Below, in pieces: positions 59,387 to 64,000 of a stretch of 64,000 nucleotides of DNA (positions are counted from its first letter, which is position 1; every line of letters begins with the position of its first letter). The stretch covers positions 620,001 through 684,000 of the forward strand of contig JBMNNB010000001.1 of the NCBI GenBank assembly GCA_050953725.1. The letters run 5' to 3'. Origin of the DNA: DTU053 sp012520115 (GTDB lineage Bacteria; Bacillota; Clostridia; Oscillospirales; Acutalibacteraceae). Under the pieces are notes generated by a model. That model did no database searches and had not been told where the DNA came from. It saw nothing but the letters and a program-made list of their open reading frames with translations. A program made the translations under genes and the position numbers.

Positions 59387-61813
59387 ATGAATTCGGAAAT
59401 CTTTTTACAGCTTAGAAGAGAAATTATAAAAAAAGAGTTCTCAAGAATGAACGATAAGCAATTTGAGGCTGTTGTCGAGACGGAAGGCCCGCTGCTGATT
59501 CTTGCGGGCGCAGGCAGCGGCAAGACCACCGTGCTTGTAAACAGGATTGCAAACGTCGTCAAATTCGGCAAGGCTTATAATTCATCATACCTTTGCAGAC
59601 CCGTAACCGAGGATGACATTGAAAAGGCTCAGAGGGTTCTGGCAGGCGACAGGCATGCATTTGAAGACATAGCGGATTTGCTCTCCGTCAGTCCCGCAAG
59701 GCCGTGGGAAATCCTTGCCATTACCTTTACAAATAAGGCCGCAAACGAGCTGAAGGAAAGGCTCTCGCTTATGCTCGGCGCACAGGCAGAGGAGATATGG
59801 GCAAGCACCTTCCATTCCGCCTGCGGCAGGATTCTGCGCCGTGAAGGAGAGCTATTAGGCTATTCGAGCCACTTTACGATTTACGATACGGACGACTCAA
59901 AGCGTCTTATTAAAGAGGTTCAAAACTACCTCGGAATCGACGACAGGTATATTCCCCACAAATCCATACTTTCCGCAATCGGCAGGGCTAAGGATTCGTT
60001 GCTTGGCCCCAACGAGTATCTGGCTTCGGTGGGCAGTGATTTCAGGCTTCAGAAAGTCGGACAAGCCTATGCTGAGTACCAGAAGCGCCTTAAAAAGGCC
60101 GACGCAATGGACTTTGACGATATGGTCGCAAATACGGTAAAGCTCTTTGAGCAGCACCCCGAAGTGCTCGAAAAATACAGCCGCAGATTCAGATACATTG
60201 TTGTGGACGAGTATCAGGACACAAGCCATGCACAGTACCGCCTTGTAAGCCTGCTGTCAAAGGCATGGAACAATATCTGCGTCGTGGGCGACGACGACCA
60301 GAGTATATATAAGTTCAGAGGCGCAACTATTGAAAATATTCTTAATTTTGAAAATCATTATAAAGACGCAAAGCTCATTAGGCTTGAGCAGAACTACCGT
60401 TCGACTCAGAACATACTCAGTGCTGCAAACTCGATTATAGCGAACAACAAGGGCAGAAAGGGAAAAAGCCTCTGGACTCAGAATAATTCCGGCGACAAGG
60501 TTTCGGTTGTTGTATGCGCCGACGAGACGGACGAGGGTACCTTTGTCGCAGATGAAATAATCAACAGCTCCGCCTCGGGCAGAAAATGGAGCGACCACGC
60601 CATACTTTACAGAATGAACGCCCAGTCAAACAGCTTCGAGCGTGCCTTGACAAGAGCGGGTATTCCGTACCGACTTATAGGCGGCCACCGCTTCTTTGAA
60701 AGAAAAGAGATAAAGGACGCACTGTCTTATCTTGCCGTGGTTGCAAATCCCGCCGATGAAATAAGGCTCAGAAGAATAATAAATGAGCCGAAAAGGGGCA
60801 TAGGGGAAGCGAGCCTTAATAAGGCGACCGAAATTGCCTCTGCATTAGGTCTCGATTTGTTCTCGGTTATTAGCAACGCATCGGACTATCCCGCCTTATC
60901 TAAGGTCTCAAACAGGCTGCTTGCCTTTGCTTCATTTATAAAAGAAATGTCGGAGCTTTCCGAATCGGTACCCGCCCATGAGCTGTTCCTGACGCTGATG
61001 GACAAGTCCGGCTATTTAAATTCTTTGGAAAACGACCCCGAAACCTATGCAGACAGAATGGCAAACCTTCAGGAGCTGCATTCTAATATTGTAAGATTTG
61101 AAGAGGAAAATCCGGAATTCGGAATCCCCGAGTTCCTTGAAGATGTCGCTTTGATGAGCGATATCGACAACTACAACGCAGACGCAGACGCCGTTGTAAT
61201 GATGACGCTGCATTCCTCAAAGGGTCTCGAATTCCCCCTTGTCTTTATCGGGGGAATGGAGGAGGGCATTTTCCCCGGTCGCCAGTCAATATTTGACCCG
61301 GAAGAAATAGAAGAGGAAAGACGCCTTGCCTATGTGGGTGTCACAAGGGCGAAGGAAAAGCTGTACCTGACACGGGCAAAGACAAGAATGCTTTACGGCA
61401 ATACAACGCATAACCTGCCCTCAACATTTATAAATGAAATTGACCCTGAGTATGTTGAGGAGGCTTATACTAAACGTGCGTCCGGCAGTGCCTCGCTTTA
61501 CAGCTCATACTCTGGCTATGGGGTTGGCTATCAGTCCTTCGGCGGCTATGAGGCTGAAAGCTCAAACACAAACCCTGCCGCCAATACTGCTAATTTCTCC
61601 GGCAGCTCATCTTTTGTCAAGAGCAGAACAGAAACAAATAAAGAGCCGCTCGACTCATATAAGGCGGGCGACTCTGTTAAGCATAAAAAGTTCGGCATGG
61701 GTGTTGTTGTAAGCGCCGAACCTGTGGGCAACGATATATTGTTGGAGGTTGCGTTCATGGAGTCCGGCACAAAAAAGCTGATGGCAAGGGCGGCAAGGCT
61801 CGAAAAGCTGTAA
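59387..61813 (+). CDS. pcrA: ATP-dependent DNA helicase PcrA/UvrD family
   Basis: An 808-residue SF1A 3'-5' helicase: motif I LAGAGSGKTTVLVNRI near residue 38, motif Ia AITFTNKAANELKERL near 108, motif II VVDEYQDTSHAQ, QSIYKFRGA (motif III), EQNYRST (IV), HSSKGLEFPLVFI (V) and RLAYVGVTRAKEKLYLT (VI). An insert of about 50 residues (around 55-105) lies between motifs I and Ia. A C-terminal Ser/Gly-rich linker is followed by a Tudor-like domain with VKHKKFGMGVV, which in PcrA binds RNA polymerase. GGGG precedes the ATG. It roles in repair and R-loop removal. Confidence 0.95.
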   Translation: MNSEIFLQLRREIIKKEFSRMNDKQFEAVVETEGPLLILAGAGSGKTTVLVNRIANVVKFGKAYNSSYLCRPVTEDDIEKAQRVLAGDRHAFEDIADLLSVSPARPWEILAITFTNKAANELKERLSLMLGAQAEEIWASTFHSACGRILRREGELLGYSSHFTIYDTDDSKRLIKEVQNYLGIDDRYIPHKSILSAIGRAKDSLLGPNEYLASVGSDFRLQKVGQAYAEYQKRLKKADAMDFDDMVANTVKLFEQHPEVLEKYSRRFRYIVVDEYQDTSHAQYRLVSLLSKAWNNICVVGDDDQSIYKFRGATIENILNFENHYKDAKLIRLEQNYRSTQNILSAANSIIANNKGRKGKSLWTQNNSGDKVSVVVCADETDEGTFVADEIINSSASGRKWSDHAILYRMNAQSNSFERALTRAGIPYRLIGGHRFFERKEIKDALSYLAVVANPADEIRLRRIINEPKRGIGEASLNKATEIASALGLDLFSVISNASDYPALSKVSNRLLAFASFIKEMSELSESVPAHELFLTLMDKSGYLNSLENDPETYADRMANLQELHSNIVRFEEENPEFGIPEFLEDVALMSDIDNYNADADAVVMMTLHSSKGLEFPLVFIGGMEEGIFPGRQSIFDPEEIEEERRLAYVGVTRAKEKLYLTRAKTRMLYGNTTHNLPSTFINEIDPEYVEEAYTKRASGSASLYSSYSGYGVGYQSFGGYEAESSNTNPAANTANFSGSSSFVKSRTETNKEPLDSYKAGDSVKHKKFGMGVVVSAEPVGNDILLEVAFMESGTKKLMARAARLEKL

Positions 61814-61816
61814 GCC

Positions 61817-62998
61817 TTATTCCGTAAACGGTGTTCTGATACCAATTAGCCTCAGGTTGTCGAGCTGCTTAGTCTGATTATATCTGTAAATGCTCAGAAT
61901 TAAGCCGATTCCGAGGTAAACACTAAGATTTGAGGAACCGCCTGCGCTGAAGAAGGGCAGCGTGATTCCCACAACGGGGAAGAGCTTTAAGGCCATACCG
62001 ATGTTGATTATAACCTGTGCGGCCAGCATTATTGCCATTCCGTAGCACATGTTAGAAGTCGAATTGTCCCTTGATTTCTTGCCTGTATTGATTATTCTTG
62101 CTATAATGAGCGTAATGAGGACGATTGCGGTAATAGCACCGACAAAGCCCAACTCCTCACCGATTACGGAGAAAATCATGTCGTTCTGATTTTCGGGCAC
62201 GAGCGAGCTTTGGGTGTATGTACCCTTAAACAGACCGCTGCCCCAGAATCCGCCGGAGCCGATGGCCTTAATGCCCATGTCCTGCTGATAGATGGCCGCA
62301 GGATAAAGCTCAGGGTAGAACAGCGCCAATATCCTGTTTTTCTGCAGGTCCTTTAAAGCGTAAATCCAGACCAGCGGCGAGATTGCGGCTACGATTGCGG
62401 CTCCTGCCGCAAAGTACCTCAGCTTTACACCGGCCATAAACATCATGCCGACAAACATTAATATAAAGATGAGTGCGGAGCCTGCGTCGCCGGTGATAAT
62501 AACGAGCAGAACGGGGATTGCAGCATGAACGCACAGCAAAAACATTGTTCCCAGCTTGTCCAGAGTGTCCTTTACGGCATCAAGGTGAAAGCCGAAGGTT
62601 ATAATAAATCCGATTTTGACTAATTCCGAGGGCTGAAGGTAAAAGCCCGTATCGCCTATAACAAGCCATGAGCGGGCATCGGGTCTTGCGGGCGGCGCCT
62701 TGCCCCAGATAAGCGTTACAATCATAATTCCGACGCAGAACAGACCAATCAAGGGCCACAGCTTTATTATAAATTCATAGTCGAGCAGGGAAATAACGAT
62801 TGCAAAGACAAGTCCTGCGCCCACGGCTATGAGCATGGTTCTGAAGTCCCTTGAAAACACAGCTCCGTCACTTAAGGTTGGCTTTGTTGCGCTGTAAACC
62901 ATCAAAAGCCCGTATGCCGATGTGACGGTACACAGGACAAGCAGGAATTTATCTGTTTCACGAATGAATTCTTTTATAAAGTTAATAATCCTGTACAT
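61817..62998 (-). CDS. rodA: Rod-shape determining SEDS protein RodA
   Basis: A 393-residue SEDS-family glycan polymerase with about 10 membrane helices. Typical elements are SWLVIGDTGFYLQPSELVKI near residue 108, GDAGSALIFILMFVGMMFMAG near 168, QQDMGIKAIGSGGFWGSGLFKGT near 240, ENQNDMIFSVIGEELGF near 266, and the C-terminal GITLPFFSAGGSSNLSVY near 342. RodA polymerises peptidoglycan for elongation with a class B PBP; FtsW-type division function is less likely given the NDMIFSVIGEELG form. GAGGTATT precedes the ATG. Its stop lies 3 bases from the pcrA stop on the other strand. Confidence 0.92.
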   Translation of the reverse strand: MYRIINFIKEFIRETDKFLLVLCTVTSAYGLLMVYSATKPTLSDGAVFSRDFRTMLIAVGAGLVFAIVISLLDYEFIIKLWPLIGLFCVGIMIVTLIWGKAPPARPDARSWLVIGDTGFYLQPSELVKIGFIITFGFHLDAVKDTLDKLGTMFLLCVHAAIPVLLVIITGDAGSALIFILMFVGMMFMAGVKLRYFAAGAAIVAAISPLVWIYALKDLQKNRILALFYPELYPAAIYQQDMGIKAIGSGGFWGSGLFKGTYTQSSLVPENQNDMIFSVIGEELGFVGAITAIVLITLIIARIINTGKKSRDNSTSNMCYGMAIMLAAQVIINIGMALKLFPVVGITLPFFSAGGSSNLSVYLGIGLILSIYRYNQTKQLDNLRLIGIRTPFTE

Positions 62999-63020
62999 TT
63001 AATACCTCTTTAAGGGGTTG

Positions 63021-63049
63021 TGCTTTTAATCTTGCAAAAAGATTATAAT
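63021..63049 (+). promoter_or_regulatory. Putative promoter of the tsaE-tsaB operon
   Basis: A perfect TATAAT at 63044 follows a weak -35 (TGCTTT). It overlaps an inverted repeat, TAATCTT (63027) with AAGATTA (63039). Because the first in-frame ATG of the tsaE frame (63048) sits on this -10, the internal ATG at 63096 is the better gene start. Confidence 0.4.
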
Positions 63050-63095
63050 GCCAAAACAACTTATTAGCAAGAGAAGTTTAATTAAGAGTGATGTA

Positions 63096-63542
63096 ATGAG
63101 AGAGTTTTTTTCAAACAGCGAAAAGGAGACAGAGATAATAGCCGAGAAAGTCGCAAAGGATTTTTCAAACGGCGGCGTTGTAGCCTTTAGGGGCGGCATG
63201 GGCATGGGCAAGACCGCCTTTATTCGTGGGCTTGTAAGAGGGCTTAACAACAGTTCCTTTGTCAGCAGCCCGACCTTTGCCATTGTGAACGACTACGGCG
63301 GCAAGCCTCATGTTTTTCATTTTGATATGTACAGGGTCAACACCTGGGACGATTTATACTCCACAGGCTTTTTCGATTATATGGATAACGGCAGCCTCCT
63401 TTTGATAGAATGGAGCGAAAATATTGAAGAGGCACTGCCGGAAGAAACAGTTTATATTGAAATCGAAAAGGGAGAAGCGGAGAATCAGAGGATAATCAGA
63501 ATTTACGGGAAGGATTTTTCACTTGAAGGTATTAGGAATTGA
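63096..63542 (+). CDS. tsaE: tRNA threonylcarbamoyladenosine biosynthesis ATPase TsaE
   Basis: TsaE is the ATPase partner of TsaB-TsaD in making t6A37 on ANN-decoding tRNAs. The roughly 148-residue protein has the family form: NSEKETEIIAEKVAKDFSNG near the N-terminus, Walker A FRGGMGMGKTAFIRGL near residue 31, SSPTFAIVNDYGG near 58, HFDMYRVNTWDDLYSTGFFDY near 76 with catalytic Asp/Tyr positions, and LLIEWSENIEEALPE near 108. ATG 63096 is chosen on homology length and on promoter position. It overlaps the start of tsaB by 20 bases. Confidence 0.92.
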   Translation: MREFFSNSEKETEIIAEKVAKDFSNGGVVAFRGGMGMGKTAFIRGLVRGLNNSSFVSSPTFAIVNDYGGKPHVFHFDMYRVNTWDDLYSTGFFDYMDNGSLLLIEWSENIEEALPEETVYIEIEKGEAENQRIIRIYGKDFSLEGIRN

Positions 63543-64000
63543 AACATCTGCCCTTTCGGCAAGCGCCGCACTGACCGAAAACGGCAAGGTATTAAGTGAG
63601 GCGTATATAAACATCGGGCTTACCCATTCACAGACGCTGATGGGGCTTATTGATGACTGCCTGAAAAGCGCAGGCACTGCAATATCTGATATTGACGCAA
63701 TAGCCGTCGCCTCCGGTCCCGGTTCATTTACGGGCATCAGAATAGGAATCGCCACAGCAAAGGGACTTGCAGAGCCGAATAATATCCCCTGTGTATCAGT
63801 TTCAACGCTTAATGCTATTGCATACCCGCTTTCAACATCAAATTGCATAGCCTGTGCCGTTATGGACGCACGCTGCAATCAGGTTTATACAGCCGACTTT
63901 TTGTGTAAAGACGACATTGAAAGACTTTGCAAGGATTCGGCAATAAGCCTTGACGAGCTTCAAAAAAGGCTCGCCTCATACAGCGATTATCCCGTAATTC
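63523..64000 (+). CDS. tsaB: TsaB, t6A synthesis scaffold, N-terminal part (cut by window end)
   Basis: The frame opens with TTG (63523), preceded by GGAAGGA at 8-base spacing, and reads LKVLGIETSALSASAAL, then THSQTLMGLIDDCL and the family signature AVASGPGSFTGIRIGIATAKGLA. These are hallmarks of TsaB/YeaZ, an ASKHA-fold protein that binds TsaD. It runs open to the end of the window, about 159 codons of an expected 220-240. It lies in the usual tsaE-tsaB order, so tsaD or rimI may follow. Confidence 0.93.
   Translation, partial: MKVLGIETSALSASAALTENGKVLSEAYINIGLTHSQTLMGLIDDCLKSAGTAISDIDAIAVASGPGSFTGIRIGIATAKGLAEPNNIPCVSVSTLNAIAYPLSTSNCIACAVMDARCNQVYTADFLCKDDIERLCKDSAISLDELQKRLASYSDYPVI

Noticed and set aside
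61801..61830. Possible terminator between converging pcrA and rodA
   Set aside because: Only 3 bases separate the stop codons, and no hairpin with T-run is seen there; ends must lie inside the opposite gene.

Overview
The window looks like a chromosomal segment of an endospore-forming, anaerobic, gut-type member of Clostridia (Oscillospirales/Ruminococcaceae-like). The reasons are the spoIIIA sporulation operon, Firmicute-style AGGAGG ribosome binding sites with several TTG starts, sigma-A promoters of TTGACA-17-TATAAT type, a T-box riboswitch, and many carbohydrate-active enzymes. The species assignment is inference. No tRNA, rRNA operon, CRISPR array, transposase or prophage was seen.

Layout. 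1-2440: the 3' end of spoIIIA (AE partial, AF, AG, AH). 2454-12397: almost entirely minus strand. It holds a lipoprotein; an operon of two sugar-phosphate-isomerase-like TIM barrels flanking argH; a housekeeping operon yceD-rpmF-(DUF512 radical SAM)-der-thiN; and a GH29 fucosidase. 12497-17216: SRP RNA, dnaX-ybaB-recR, then an FGGY sugar kinase. 17240-20618: an unknown protein, a nucleoside-hydrolase-like protein and a secreted PHP protein. 20754-23939: an operon of MTA/SAH deaminase, purine nucleoside phosphorylase and mtnA, which reads as a methylthioadenosine salvage route through methylthioinosine. 24051-30759: PAP2 phosphatase, tldD-tldE, a DUF4091 protein and a DUF1846 protein. 30963-33741: a DtxR-type regulator with an amidohydrolase, divergent from two small XRE regulators. 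34045-38701: pgi, a small P-loop protein, pncB and capA. 38893-43087: an unusual long SDR, a secreted ceramidase-like protein and a DUF4830 protein. 43191-44816: rsmD-coaD-coiled-coil protein. 45086-46262: a 29-residue micro-protein missed by length filters and a stand-alone fragment matching the C-terminus of the BREX methyltransferase PglX/BrxX. 46291-49509: a Trp-specific T-box controlling a TrpXYZ-type ABC transporter. 49596-53179: a third sugar isomerase, upp, and a uracil permease behind a long structured leader. 53248-56322: a very large glycosidase-like protein. 56466-64000: a DivIVA-like protein, an orphan fumarase beta subunit, a PiT phosphate transporter with a diverged PhoU-like partner, pcrA, rodA, tsaE and the start of tsaB.

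Most genes are ordinary core functions. The items most worth a second look are the PglX C-terminal fragment, the 29-aa Cys-ended peptide with a possible late-sporulation promoter, the deamination-first MTA salvage operon, the structured leader before the uracil permease, the lone fumarase beta subunit, and the DtxR protein with iron-type ligands but MntR length. All similarity statements are from memory of protein families; no database search or folding program was run.
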